47,116 bases of DNA from DAOTEJ01 sp035454085 (GTDB lineage: Bacteria > Pseudomonadota > Gammaproteobacteria > Burkholderiales > Burkholderiaceae_F). The stretch is from NCBI GenBank assembly GCA_035454085.1, contig DAOTEJ010000012.1:1-47116 (forward strand), read 5' to 3'. This document shows positions 14,727 through 23,638 of this stretch, piece by piece. The position numbers were made by a program, and so were the translations under genes. The notes beneath the pieces were generated by a model. That model did not search any database. It was not told the DNA's origin and saw only the letters and a list, made by a program, of their open reading frames with translations. Position 1 is the first letter of the stretch. The number at the start of each line of letters is the position of its first letter.

Positions 14727-17227
14727 GCGGGCTGGGCGTAGCGGGTGGCGAGCTCGGTGGCGCGCTCGGGCTCGGCCTCGAAGTCGGCCACCACCGCGTC
14801 GACCGCGCGCTTGGTGAGCGGCATCTGCTCGAGCGGCTCGATGTAGCCCTTGGCGAGGTAGGCGCGAAGCTGCTCGGCCGACAGGGCGTGGGGCTTGGCC
14901 CCCTGGCTGCTGGCGAACAGGAACAGCGTGCGCAGCGGGCTCATCCAGCGCAGGCGCGCGCGCACGTACTCGGTGCCGTTCCACAGCTTGAACCAGTGCC
15001 CGCGCTGCCAGCGGGCGATCTCCTCGGTCAGGCGTGCCTCCTCGAGCGGATCGAGCGGTCCCTTGACCTCGGTGAAGGCGGTGGGAATGGCGAGCTCGGC
15101 GTGGTGCTCCTCCGCGGCGCGCATGATGGCGTTGGTCGAGACCTTGATCCCGCCCGGCACCGTGGTGACCGGGAAGATGCCCGAGAACTGCATGCCCTCG
15201 AGCTTGGAACGCAGCTCGGTGGTGGCGAGGCTGGCCTTGAGGTAGGAAGCCTGATCCACCGGCTTCACCGCCATCGCGTGCGATTCCATCATCTGCGCGA
15301 ACAGCACCTCGCGGTCGCGCTCGGAGTAGTTGATCAGGTTCAGGCCGTCGCGTAGCACGCGCACCATGTTGGGGATGGTCTTGACCAGCCGCGCGCGGTC
15401 CTCCGCGCTGGCCTTGGGCTGCACGCTCCACACCAGGTCGTGAATCACGTCGCGGAACGACTTCACGAAGCCGGGCTGCGCCTCGCTGCGGATCGTCGCG
15501 GCCACCAGCACCCGCACCCAGGGCCCGAGCAGGAAGTCGCGGATGTAGGGCTCCAGATCGACCCGCTCGAAGGCGCGACGCACCTGAATGGTGGTGTTGA
15601 TGGTGAGGATCTCGGTCTTCTCGGCCGCCTCGAGCGCCTTCTTGGCGCGCGCCACGGGGTCGTTGTCGGCCGGGTTAACCTCCGAGACGAACTTGTCGAA
15701 CTCGGTGTAGAGCCGCTCGAACACCGAGACGTCGCTCTCGAACTTCTCGAGCACCTCGTGGACCACGCGGTCGACCTCGCGCAGGTAGCGCTGGTTGTCG
15801 TCACCGTAGGGTTCCCAGCCCACGGAGGTGCCGGCGATGCGGTCGATCAGCCTGCGCGCGGGGTGGTTGGACGAGGCGAAGAAGGCCGCATCCATCAGCG
15901 CGGCCTTGAGCACCGGGAACTGCAGGCGCGAGATGCGCGCCTTGATCTCGGCCGGGACCTGCTTGTCGGCCAGCACGTGGTCGAACAGCATGCCCACGAT
16001 CTCGATGGTGAGCTTGTCGACCGTGCGGTCGGTGCGCGAGATCAGTTCCCCGCGCCAGGTGTTGATGCTTCCGGCCGCCTGCGCCGCGAATCGCCCGCCG
16101 CCGTCCAGGCCCATGCGCTGCAGCTCGTCGACCGACTCCATGAGCTCCTGCGCCGGGGGCCCGGCCGGCGGCAGGTTGGGAGCGCGTGTGCCGCGCGAGT
16201 TGGCCTGCAGGCGCGTGACGATCTGGTTGAGCACCGCGGTGGCGGTGCCTACCGGGCCGCCGCCACCAACTCCGCCGGCTCCGCCCGCTACGTCCGGTCC
16301 GCCCTGCGCCCCGGCGCGTGCGGCGGCGTAGCCCATGGGGCCGCCACTGCTGGGCGCGGCGCCATGGCTGCCCCCGCCCGAGTAGCCGGGCCCGCCCGGC
16401 GCGCGCGTATCGAAGCCACGCCCCTGCGAGTCCGGACCCCGCATCTGCGAGTCCGGGCCACGCATCTGGGAGTCCGGCCCGCGCATCTGGGTGTCGGGGC
16501 CGCGGGCCTCGGCAGAAGAGGCTGGTCGCACCGCGAGCGCCTTGCGCACGGCTCGGACGTTGAAGCCATGGCGCGCGTAGTGCTCGAGCAGGGAGCGCAC
16601 CACGGGCTCGATCGCCTGAGCAAGCGGCCGCTCGAACGAGGCCAGCAACAGCGCGCGGGCGGCGGGCTCGAGGTCCTGATCCTCGGACGCCTGGAACAGG
16701 GCCTTGACCACCACGGCCGGTCCCAGCGGGTTCTCGGAGGACTTCACCACGGGCCGCTCGGCGATGTACGCCACCACGATGTTGAGGTCGCTGAGCAAGT
16801 CCTCGAGCAGTCCGGCCACCTTGGCGGAACTGCGCTCGACCACCGTGCTGGTCTCGACCGCGACCTCGTCGACCAGGGTCAGGGTGTCGGCGTCGAGCCG
16901 CGGGAAGCCGGTGTTGCCGAACTGCGAGGCGTGGGTCAGGGCAACGAGTTGCGAGTAGGCGTCGTCCTGGGACTCCTTGAGGCGACCGAGGAACGACACC
17001 CGGAAGTCGGCGGCGCGCACACTGAGCAGACGCTGGACCAGGGGCGCGAGCTGGTCGAAGTCCCAGCGCGAGCCGAGCTCCACGACGACGGTCTTGGACA
17101 GCTCCGAGAACGAATCGCCGATCAGTTCCGCGGCGATGGCCATGCCCGAGCGCAACAGCGCCGCGGTCTGGTTGGCGGTCATCGGCGGCAAGTCCGGACC
17201 GCGGCTGGTGTCGGAGGAGAAGTCCAT
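14723..17227 (-). CDS. DUF1631 family protein (copy a)
   Basis: An 834-aa protein of the DUF1631 family, of unknown function. It is large, soluble-looking and mostly helical. Conserved-looking parts are HARRLIDRIAGTSVGWE, LRWMSPLRTLFLFA and WKLWNG-type elements near the C-terminus, the last two also found in copy b. Residues about 225-345 are a Gly/Ala/Pro-rich linker with a seven-residue tandem repeat RGPDSQM (242-271). ATG 17227 has no Shine-Dalgarno but follows a good promoter (17,267-17,294). Coupled to the PilB-like gene downstream. Confidence 0.85.
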   Translation of the reverse strand: MDFSSDTSRGPDLPPMTANQTAALLRSGMAIAAELIGDSFSELSKTVVVELGSRWDFDQLAPLVQRLLSVRAADFRVSFLGRLKESQDDAYSQLVALTHASQFGNTGFPRLDADTLTLVDEVAVETSTVVERSSAKVAGLLEDLLSDLNIVVAYIAERPVVKSSENPLGPAVVVKALFQASEDQDLEPAARALLLASFERPLAQAIEPVVRSLLEHYARHGFNVRAVRKALAVRPASSAEARGPDTQMRGPDSQMRGPDSQMRGPDSQGRGFDTRAPGGPGYSGGGSHGAAPSSGGPMGYAAARAGAQGGPDVAGGAGGVGGGGPVGTATAVLNQIVTRLQANSRGTRAPNLPPAGPPAQELMESVDELQRMGLDGGGRFAAQAAGSINTWRGELISRTDRTVDKLTIEIVGMLFDHVLADKQVPAEIKARISRLQFPVLKAALMDAAFFASSNHPARRLIDRIAGTSVGWEPYGDDNQRYLREVDRVVHEVLEKFESDVSVFERLYTEFDKFVSEVNPADNDPVARAKKALEAAEKTEILTINTTIQVRRAFERVDLEPYIRDFLLGPWVRVLVAATIRSEAQPGFVKSFRDVIHDLVWSVQPKASAEDRARLVKTIPNMVRVLRDGLNLINYSERDREVLFAQMMESHAMAVKPVDQASYLKASLATTELRSKLEGMQFSGIFPVTTVPGGIKVSTNAIMRAAEEHHAELAIPTAFTEVKGPLDPLEEARLTEEIARWQRGHWFKLWNGTEYVRARLRWMSPLRTLFLFASSQGAKPHALSAEQLRAYLAKGYIEPLEQMPLTKRAVDAVVADFEAEPERATELATRYAQPA
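16415..16504 (-). repeat. 21-bp tandem repeat encoding RGPDSQM
   Basis: Four to five 21-bp units inside the DUF1631-a gene encode RGPDTQM, RGPDSQM, RGPDSQM, RGPDSQG, then the degenerate RGFDTRA. The units are in frame, so copy-number change would alter linker length without a frameshift. Confidence 0.85.
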
Positions 17228-17266
17228 GGGGGAGTGGCGGCGGAGCGAGGCCCGCCTTCAAGGCCG

Positions 17267-17294
17267 ACTCTATCGGCCCTGCCCGGGGTGTCAA
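17267..17294 (-). promoter_or_regulatory. Sigma-70-type promoter for the DUF1631-a / PilB-like operon
   Basis: Read on the minus strand: TTGACA (17,294-17,289), a 16-base spacer, then TAGAGT (17,272-17,267). The -35 is perfect and the -10 matches 4 of 6. The start codon is at 17,227, giving a leader of about 30 bases. Confidence 0.6.
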
Positions 17295-17350
17295 GCGATG
17301 CCGCTACCGCCTTTTCGGCAACAAGGCGTCACCGCGCCTCGACGGACGCG

Positions 17351-18106
17351 TCACAGCCAGTCTCCGTCGGCCAGGTCGTTGACCGAGCGCAAGCCCGCCA
17401 GCCAGCGCCGCGCGGGCAGGCGCCAGCGGGTTTCGAGCTCCCCGGCCCGCTCGTACCAGGCCGCGAAGTCCACCCTGAGCTTGGGACCGGTGAGGGCGAG
17501 CACGATCCGGTTGCCCTCGGCCACTTCGGGCAGCGCGAGCACGCGGGAGTCGAAGGCGGCCGCGATCGCCGCGAAGCTGGCATCGAAGCTACGCCCGAAC
17601 AGGTTGAAGCTCGCCACGCCCGGCCGCGCCAGGGCACGCCGGCACAGGCGGTAGAAGGCCTCGTCGTCGTACACCGGGCCGCGCGCCGCGGCGTCGTAGA
17701 GATCGACCTGCAGCCAGTCGGCACCCACCGGGCGACGCGTATCCAGGGCGTCGCGGGCGTCGCCGAGCACGACGCTCAGGCGCTCGTCGTCGGGCGGCAA
17801 TTTGAACCACTGGCGCGCCGCGGCCACCACCTCGGGCGAGATCTCGACCACCGTGATCTCGGACTCGGGCAGGTGGCGCCAGCAGAACTTGGTGAGCGCG
17901 GCTGCGCCCAGCCCGAGTTGCAGCACGTTGCGCGGCTCGGGCAGCAGCAGTGCCGGTGCCATCATCTGGCGCTGGTACTCGAGCTCGATCGCCCAGGGCC
18001 GCGCGATGCGCATGCCGCCCTGCACCCACTCGGTGCCGAAGTGCAGGTAGCGCACGCCGTCGGTCTCGGACAGCGTGATGGCCGAGTTGGGCGCGCGGCG
18101 GCTCAT
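17351..18106 (-). CDS. Spermidine synthase-like (SpeE-fold) methyltransferase-like protein
   Basis: A 251-aa protein with the Rossmann core of spermidine/spermine synthases: VLQLGLGAAALTKF (cofactor loop), EITVVEISPEVVAAAR (acidic residue at the end of strand 2), LSVVLGDARDAL, and WLQVDLYDAAARGPVYDDEAFY, which matches the (D)xxDP-GP-FY active-site region. It lacks a full N-terminal beta-barrel domain, so true polyamine synthesis is not certain; many short SpeE-like proteins have unknown substrates. The start overlaps the DUF1631-b stop by one base (TGATG), indicating coupling. Confidence 0.85.
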   Translation of the reverse strand: MSRRAPNSAITLSETDGVRYLHFGTEWVQGGMRIARPWAIELEYQRQMMAPALLLPEPRNVLQLGLGAAALTKFCWRHLPESEITVVEISPEVVAAARQWFKLPPDDERLSVVLGDARDALDTRRPVGADWLQVDLYDAAARGPVYDDEAFYRLCRRALARPGVASFNLFGRSFDASFAAIAAAFDSRVLALPEVAEGNRIVLALTGPKLRVDFAAWYERAGELETRWRLPARRWLAGLRSVNDLADGDWL

Positions 18107-20523
18107 CAGGGCGTGGGACCGGCGCGCAGGTCCTGCACCACGCCGCCGACCGCGCGATCGAACAGCGGCGCAGGCTCGAGCGGCCGCAGGCGTCCGAGGC
18201 GCAGGAAGTTGCGCACCGTCTCGGGCGAGAGCGAGTGCGCGGCGCCGGTCTCGGCCACCGCGAAGAGGTAGAAGCTGCGCCGCGGACTGATCCAGCGCAG
18301 CCGGGCGCGCTCATCGGCCCCGGACACACGCAGGGCGAACCAGTCGCCCCGCTTCCAGGTCTCGATCAGGGCGTCGAGCTCGTGGTCGCCCAGGTGCGCC
18401 GCGGGCAGCGCGGGGTCGAGGGTGTCGGCGGCCGGTTCGGCGACCTCGAGCGCCACGTTGCCCTGCTCGGCCGCGCGGCGCACCGCCTCGGCGGGCAGGT
18501 TGATCTCGCCGAACTGCGCCTCGGGCGGCGGATCGGTGATCTGCACCTGGGCCAGGCGCGCGCGCAGGGCCGAGGCATCCACCACCGGAAGCTCGATGCC
18601 GTGAGCCAGCTCCAGCGCCTTGAGCGCGTTGGCGTGCGAGGCCATCAGCCGCCCGAAGAACTCGGCCACCTGAGGCTGAGGCCACTCGACCAGCGCCAGG
18701 CCGTCGCGCAGCGTGGCCAGCACGCGCGGGATCACCGTCACCAGCCGGCGGCGGTCGTCGGGATTGAGCTTGGGCTGGACGCTCCACACGAGGTCGGGCA
18801 CCACTTCCTTGAAGCGCTGCTCGAAAGCGGGCTCGGTGCGGCCGCGCAGAGTGGCGGCCACCAGCACGCGCACCCAGTGATCGAGCAGGAACTCGCGCAG
18901 ATAGCCCTCGAGCAGCACGCCCTCGAAGGCACGGCGCACCCCGATCATGGCGTTGATGGTCATCACCTCGCGCGCCTCGATCTCCTCGAGCGCGCGGCGC
19001 GCGCGCAGCACCGGATCGTCGTCGCGCGAGCGCTCCTCGGCGAGGTAGCGCTCGAAGGACTCGAGCGCGCGCTCGAACACCGCCGCACCCGGCTCCTCGA
19101 CGGCCAGCACGACCATGTCGACCGAGCGCTGCACCTCCTCCAGGAAGCGGGCGTTGTCGGCACCCTCCTCGGACCAGCCCAGCGCGCTCGACGAGATCCG
19201 GTCGAGCAGACGGCGCGCCGGCGCCTCGGCCGAGACGAACAAGCCCGGGTCGGTGAGCGCCGCGCGCAGGAAGGGCAACTGCAGGCGCACCAGCGCGGCG
19301 CGCACCGGGCCGGCCAGGTACTTGTCGTGATGGATGCGCTCGAAGATCAGGCCGACCAGCTCGATGGTGAGCTTGTCGATCTGCCGGCCCGCGCGTTCGA
19401 TCAGGGCCGAGCGCGCGGCCGCGTCGTGCGCCATGATCACCGCGGTGACGGGTCGCTCGCCCGCCTGTGCAGCGCTGAGCGTGGCCGCGGCGGCGCGACG
19501 CTGCGCATCGCCCAGCACCGTCAGCAGCGACCCGTCGACCCGGCTCAGGTCTTCGAGCACCAGTCCCGGGGCGATCGGACGGGCTGGCGCGCGCAGCGGC
19601 TCGATCTGGCCAAAGGGCAGGCGCGGGGTCGTGCCCGGCAAGGGCGCGGGAGCGCCGCCCGCGGGCGTGGCCGGTCCGGCCGCGTCCGGGCCCGCCACGC
19701 GCAGGTGCTGGTAGAGCGCCACCAGCAACTGCTCGGCGTGCGCGCTGCTGCCGCGCGGTGCGCTGGCGGGAGCCCGCGGATCAGCAACGCCGGGCGCGGC
19801 CGCCTCGTGCAGCAGGCGGCGCACGCCGTTGGCGGTGTTGCGCAGCAAGGTGGCGTCGGCCACATCGGACACGCCGCGCGCCGCGAGCTGGGCGTCGAGT
19901 TCCGCGTAGAGCTGGCTCAGAGGTGCGGCGAGCTGCAGCTCCACGGCCGGCAGCACGGCGACGCGCACGTCGGCGCTCAGGCCGCGGGCCTCGATGGCAC
20001 TGACCAGGGCAGTGGCCACCCGCAGGGGGTGGAAGGGATTGTCGCGCTCGCCCAGGCGCGGCACGCGCAGCAGGTTGGCCGAGCGTTGGTGAAAGTGCGA
20101 ATAGGTCTCGTCGGCGGCGTTGCGCAGGCGCGCGCCCATGCGGTCGACGACCATGCCCTCCTCGACTTCGTCCAGTCCCACCAGAGTCAGGCCCTGACGC
20201 ACCGGCCGCCGCGCCGGTGCCATCCCGCCCGCACCCGGCCCGAGCAGCTCGATGGCGCGGTCGAGCTCGCGATCGAGGGCGGCGATGAAGTCCGCCACCA
20301 CCGTGCGCTCGTCCTGGACCAGAACCTGCGCCGCGCGGGCGGCGTGCGCGCGCTTGTCGTCGTGCTCGAGCTCGCCGATGGCGACGCGCACGGCCCGCGG
20401 CAAGGCGGAAGCCAAGCTCCTTACAAAGTGCGGGCGCAACTCGTCCACGGCGCGACGCACTCCACCCGCCCCGGGCAGCGCGGCGCGGCCCGGAGTCGAG
20501 GCGGGAGGAGGATTGGAATCCAT
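18106..20523 (-). CDS. DUF1631 family protein (copy b)
   Basis: An 805-aa paralogue of the DUF1631 protein at 14,723. Shared landmarks in the same order are a D-KLTIELVGLIF segment, PARRLLDRISSSALGW, YLREFLLDHWVRVLVAATLR, DLVWSVQPKLNPDDRRRL, WFALR, LRWISPRRSFYLFA and a C-terminal FDRAVGGVVQDL. The N-terminal half is diverged and lacks the RGPDSQM repeat. ATG 20523 gives an MDS start similar to the MDF start of copy a; an in-frame GTG at 20553 is the alternative. Function unknown; it lies immediately upstream of the SpeE-like gene. Confidence 0.85.
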   Translation of the reverse strand: MDSNPPPASTPGRAALPGAGGVRRAVDELRPHFVRSLASALPRAVRVAIGELEHDDKRAHAARAAQVLVQDERTVVADFIAALDRELDRAIELLGPGAGGMAPARRPVRQGLTLVGLDEVEEGMVVDRMGARLRNAADETYSHFHQRSANLLRVPRLGERDNPFHPLRVATALVSAIEARGLSADVRVAVLPAVELQLAAPLSQLYAELDAQLAARGVSDVADATLLRNTANGVRRLLHEAAAPGVADPRAPASAPRGSSAHAEQLLVALYQHLRVAGPDAAGPATPAGGAPAPLPGTTPRLPFGQIEPLRAPARPIAPGLVLEDLSRVDGSLLTVLGDAQRRAAAATLSAAQAGERPVTAVIMAHDAAARSALIERAGRQIDKLTIELVGLIFERIHHDKYLAGPVRAALVRLQLPFLRAALTDPGLFVSAEAPARRLLDRISSSALGWSEEGADNARFLEEVQRSVDMVVLAVEEPGAAVFERALESFERYLAEERSRDDDPVLRARRALEEIEAREVMTINAMIGVRRAFEGVLLEGYLREFLLDHWVRVLVAATLRGRTEPAFEQRFKEVVPDLVWSVQPKLNPDDRRRLVTVIPRVLATLRDGLALVEWPQPQVAEFFGRLMASHANALKALELAHGIELPVVDASALRARLAQVQITDPPPEAQFGEINLPAEAVRRAAEQGNVALEVAEPAADTLDPALPAAHLGDHELDALIETWKRGDWFALRVSGADERARLRWISPRRSFYLFAVAETGAAHSLSPETVRNFLRLGRLRPLEPAPLFDRAVGGVVQDLRAGPTP

Positions 20524-20585
20524 CAGGGACACGGGCCACTCGCCCCGGCGCACGCCGGAGCCTGGTCCGCGAGATTAGCCGGGTT

Positions 20586-20610
20586 CGCCCGCGGGGGTGG
20601 GCCGCGGGCG
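20586..20610 (-). terminator. GC-rich hairpin after htpG
   Basis: A perfect 9-bp stem CGCCCGCGG / CCGCGGGCG with a 7-base loop lies nine bases past the htpG stop. There is no U-tract, so termination may be partial. Confidence 0.45.
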
Positions 20611-20618
20611 TCCCGTGT

Positions 20619-22535
20619 TCAGGCTTCGCCGCGCGGCGCCTGGGCGCGGTCGAGCAGCAGGGTGTTGATCCGGCGCACAAAGGCCGCCGGATCCTCGGGC
20701 CGGCCACCCTCGGCCAGCAGAGCTTCGTCGTGGAGCAGATGCGCCCACTCGCCCGTCCAGGCATCGTCCGCGCCGCGCAGGCGCGCCACCAGCGGATGCT
20801 GTGGATTGATCTCGAGGATGGGCGCGCTCGCCGGCACCGCCTGGCCCGCCGCCTTGAGCAGGCGCTCGAGGTGACCGCTCATGGCGTGCTCGTCGGCCAC
20901 CAGGCAGGCGGGCGAGTCGGTCAGCCGCAGGGTGGTGCGCACCTCCTTGACCTTGTCGCCCAGCGCGGCCTTGAACTTCTCGACCAGGGGCTTGAAGTCC
21001 TCGGCGACCTTCTGCTGTGCCTCGCGCTCGGCGGCATCCTCGAGCGAACCGAGGTCGAGCGCGCCCTTGGCCACGGACTCGAGCGGCTTGCCCTCGAACT
21101 CGGTGAGATGCGAGATCAGCCACTCGTCCACGCGGTCGGTGAGCAGCAGCACCTCCACGCCCTTCTTGCGGAAGATCTCGAGGTGCGGGCTCGCGGCCGC
21201 GGCGGCCGCGCTGTCGGCGGTGACGAAGTAGATCGCCTTCTGGCCGTCCTTCATGCGGCCCGCGTAGTCGGCCAGGCTCACGCTCTGCACGCCCTCGCTC
21301 GCGGTGCTGGCAAAGCGCAACAGCTTGGCGATGCGCTCGCGGTTGGCCGCATCCTCGCCCACGCCTTCCTTGAGCACCTGGCCGAATTCGGCCCAGAACT
21401 TGGCGTAGTCCTCGGTCTTGCTGGCAGCAAGCTCCTCGAGCAGGCTGAGCACGCGCCGCGTGTTGCCCTCGCGGATCAGCTTCACGTCGCGCGACTCCTG
21501 CAGGATCTCGCGACTGACGTTGAGCGGCAGGTCGGCCGAGTCGACCACGCCGCGCACGAAGCGCAGGTAGGACGGGATCAGCTGCTCGGCGTCGTCCATG
21601 ATGAACACGCGCTTGACGTAGAGCTTGATGCCGTGGCGGTGATCGCGGTCCCACAAGTCGAACGGCGCCTTGGACGGCAGGTAGAGCAGCTGGATGTACT
21701 CGCTGCGGCCCTCGACGCGGTTGAGCGTCCAGGCCAGCGGCTCGGAGAAGTCGTGCGCGACGTGGTGATAGAACTCCTTGAACTGCTCGTCGCTGATCTC
21801 GCTGCGCGGGCGCGTCCACAGCGCGGCGGCCTGGTTGACCACCACCCAGTCGCCGGTGGGGACGAACTCGTTCTTGTCCTTGTCCCAGGTCTCGCCGCCC
21901 ATCTCGATGGGCGTGGAAATGTGATCGGAGTAGCGCGTCAGGATGCCGCGCAGACGATGACGCGAGAGCAGCTCGTCCTCGCCCTCGCGCAGGTGCAGGA
22001 TCACGTCGGTGCCGGCCTCGGCGCGCTGCGCGGGCTCGACGCTGAATTCGCCCGCTCCCTCCGACTCCCAGCGGGTGGCGGTCTCGGCGCCGGCGCGGCG
22101 CGTGATCACGGCGACGCGGTCGGCGACGATGAAGCTCGAGTAAAAACCCACGCCGAACTGGCCGATGAGCTGGGCGTCCTTCTGCTGGTCACCCGACAGC
22201 TGCGAGAAGAACTCGCGCGTGCCGCTGCGGGCGATCGTGCCCAGATGCGAGATCACTTCCTCGCGGCTCATGCCGATGCCGTTGTCCGACACGGTCAGGG
22301 TGCGCGCCGCGGCATCGAAGCCGACGCGGATCGCCAGCCGCGTGTCGGCCGCCAGCAAGGCCGGCTCGCGCAGCGCCTCGAAGCGGCGCTTGTCGATCGC
22401 GTCGGAGGCGTTGCTCACCAGCTCGCGCAGGAAGATCTCCTTGTTGCTGTAGAGCGAGTGGATCATGAGGTGCAGCAGCTGCTTCACCTCGGCCTGGAAG
22501 CCCAGGGTCTGCTTGTCTTGGGTGTGCGTGTCCAT
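20619..22535 (-). CDS. htpG: Chaperone HtpG (Hsp90)
   Basis: A 638-aa bacterial Hsp90. The N-terminal GHKL ATPase domain shows ELVSNASDAIDK, DNGIGMSREE and GQFGVGFYSSF. The middle domain has LYVKRVFIMDDAEQLIPSYL and DLPLNVSREILQESR, and the C-terminal domain carries the dimer interface. It refolds and holds client proteins in an ATP-driven cycle. ATG 22535 (MDTHTQDKQTLGFQAE) fits family N-termini; upstream in-frame codons lie in the promoter. A sigma-32-like promoter precedes it at 22,616-22,641. Confidence 0.98.
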   Translation of the reverse strand: MDTHTQDKQTLGFQAEVKQLLHLMIHSLYSNKEIFLRELVSNASDAIDKRRFEALREPALLAADTRLAIRVGFDAAARTLTVSDNGIGMSREEVISHLGTIARSGTREFFSQLSGDQQKDAQLIGQFGVGFYSSFIVADRVAVITRRAGAETATRWESEGAGEFSVEPAQRAEAGTDVILHLREGEDELLSRHRLRGILTRYSDHISTPIEMGGETWDKDKNEFVPTGDWVVVNQAAALWTRPRSEISDEQFKEFYHHVAHDFSEPLAWTLNRVEGRSEYIQLLYLPSKAPFDLWDRDHRHGIKLYVKRVFIMDDAEQLIPSYLRFVRGVVDSADLPLNVSREILQESRDVKLIREGNTRRVLSLLEELAASKTEDYAKFWAEFGQVLKEGVGEDAANRERIAKLLRFASTASEGVQSVSLADYAGRMKDGQKAIYFVTADSAAAAAASPHLEIFRKKGVEVLLLTDRVDEWLISHLTEFEGKPLESVAKGALDLGSLEDAAEREAQQKVAEDFKPLVEKFKAALGDKVKEVRTTLRLTDSPACLVADEHAMSGHLERLLKAAGQAVPASAPILEINPQHPLVARLRGADDAWTGEWAHLLHDEALLAEGGRPEDPAAFVRRINTLLLDRAQAPRGEA

Positions 22536-22615
22536 CGTGGTTCCGTGGGTCTGGTGTGGCGGGTGGCGCGGTCCGCCGCGAGCGGCGTGGCCGGCGCGCC
22601 GGTCAAGCCTGCCAG

Positions 22616-22641
22616 ATCGGGGCGCGCCGCAGTCTTTCAAG
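22616..22641 (-). promoter_or_regulatory. Sigma-32 (heat-shock) type promoter of htpG
   Basis: On the minus strand: CTTGAAA (22,641-22,635), a 12-base spacer, then CCCCGAT (22,622-22,616). This is very close to the heat-shock consensus CTTGAAA-N(11-16)-CCCCATNT, about 80 bases upstream of the htpG start. Confidence 0.7.
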
Positions 22642-22663
22642 GGCGCACCCTTACACTGCCTCG

Positions 22664-23638
22664 ATGACGCCCATCTCCACGACCGCCACGGCGCGCGACC
22701 GCCACCGGACCGAGGCGGCCGGCTGGGCCTGGGGCCTGGCGGGAGTTCTGGCCTTCAGCCTGACCCTGCCGCTCACCCGCGTGGCCGTGCGCGAGCTCGA
22801 CCCCTGGCTGATCGGCCTGGGTCGCGCCCTGGTCGCGGCCCTGCCCGCCGCGGCCTACCTGTGGTTCGCCCGCGCCCCGCGACCCTCGGCCGCGCAGTGG
22901 CGCACTCTGGCCGTGGTGGGGCTGGGCGTGATCCTGGGCTTTCCGGTGGCCACCTCGATCGGGCTGCAGACCGTGCCTGCCGCTCACGGCGCGGTGGTGG
23001 TGGGGCTGCTGCCGCTGGCCTCGGCCCTGTTTGCCACCTGGCTGGGCGGCGAGCGCCCGAGCGCGCGCTTCTGGCTGTGGGCCGTGGCCGGCAGCCTGGT
23101 GGTGCTGATCTTTGCGTGGCGGCACGGCGACGGTGCGCTGGCGCGCGGCGACCTGTGGCTGCTGCTCGCGGTCGCGCTGGGCGGCCTGGGCTACGCCGAG
23201 GGCGGGCGTCTGGCGCGCAGCCTGGGAGGACCGGCGGTGATCTGCTGGGCCCTGGTGCTGGCCGCGCCGGTGCTCGCGCTGCCGGTGGCCTGGCTCGCTG
23301 GGCGGCAGGCCTGGCCGGTGTCGGGCGCGACCTGGGGCGCCTTCGCCTACCTCGCGCTGGTGTCGCAGTGGCTGGGCTTCTTCGCCTGGTACCGGGGCCT
23401 GGCCCTGGGCGGCGTGGCGCGCGTCGGGCAGGCGCAGCTGCTGCAGGTCTTCCTCACGATCGCCGCGGCCGCCGCCGTCTTTGGCGAGGCGGTGGCGCCC
23501 TCCACCTGGGTCTACGCCGCGCTGGTGGCAGTGGCTGTGGCCCTGGGGCGACGTGCCGGCGTCGCATCGCCGTCCGCCGCACTCGCCCCCGGAGCCGCCC
23601 CCTCACCCCACGACGAGCCGCGCAACCCGAGGCCCTGA
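22664..23638 (+). CDS. EamA/DMT-superfamily transporter
   Basis: A 324-aa inner-membrane protein with about ten hydrophobic helices in two EamA repeats: first GWAWGLAGVLAFSLTLPLTR, and second GLGYAEGGRLARSLGG onward, with LVSQWLGFFAWYRGLALGG near the end. Drug/metabolite transporters of this type export amino acids or other small molecules. ATG 22664 is chosen because the first helix follows after some 20 residues. The last 25 residues are Pro/Ala-rich. The stop overlaps the PhzF gene start (TGATG). Confidence 0.92.
   Translation: MTPISTTATARDRHRTEAAGWAWGLAGVLAFSLTLPLTRVAVRELDPWLIGLGRALVAALPAAAYLWFARAPRPSAAQWRTLAVVGLGVILGFPVATSIGLQTVPAAHGAVVVGLLPLASALFATWLGGERPSARFWLWAVAGSLVVLIFAWRHGDGALARGDLWLLLAVALGGLGYAEGGRLARSLGGPAVICWALVLAAPVLALPVAWLAGRQAWPVSGATWGAFAYLALVSQWLGFFAWYRGLALGGVARVGQAQLLQVFLTIAAAAAVFGEAVAPSTWVYAALVAVAVALGRRAGVASPSAALAPGAAPSPHDEPRNPRP

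Noticed and set aside
17351..18106. Polyamine biosynthesis operon
   Set aside because: No ornithine/arginine or SAM decarboxylase nearby and the protein lacks a full N-terminal domain, so only SpeE-like can be said.
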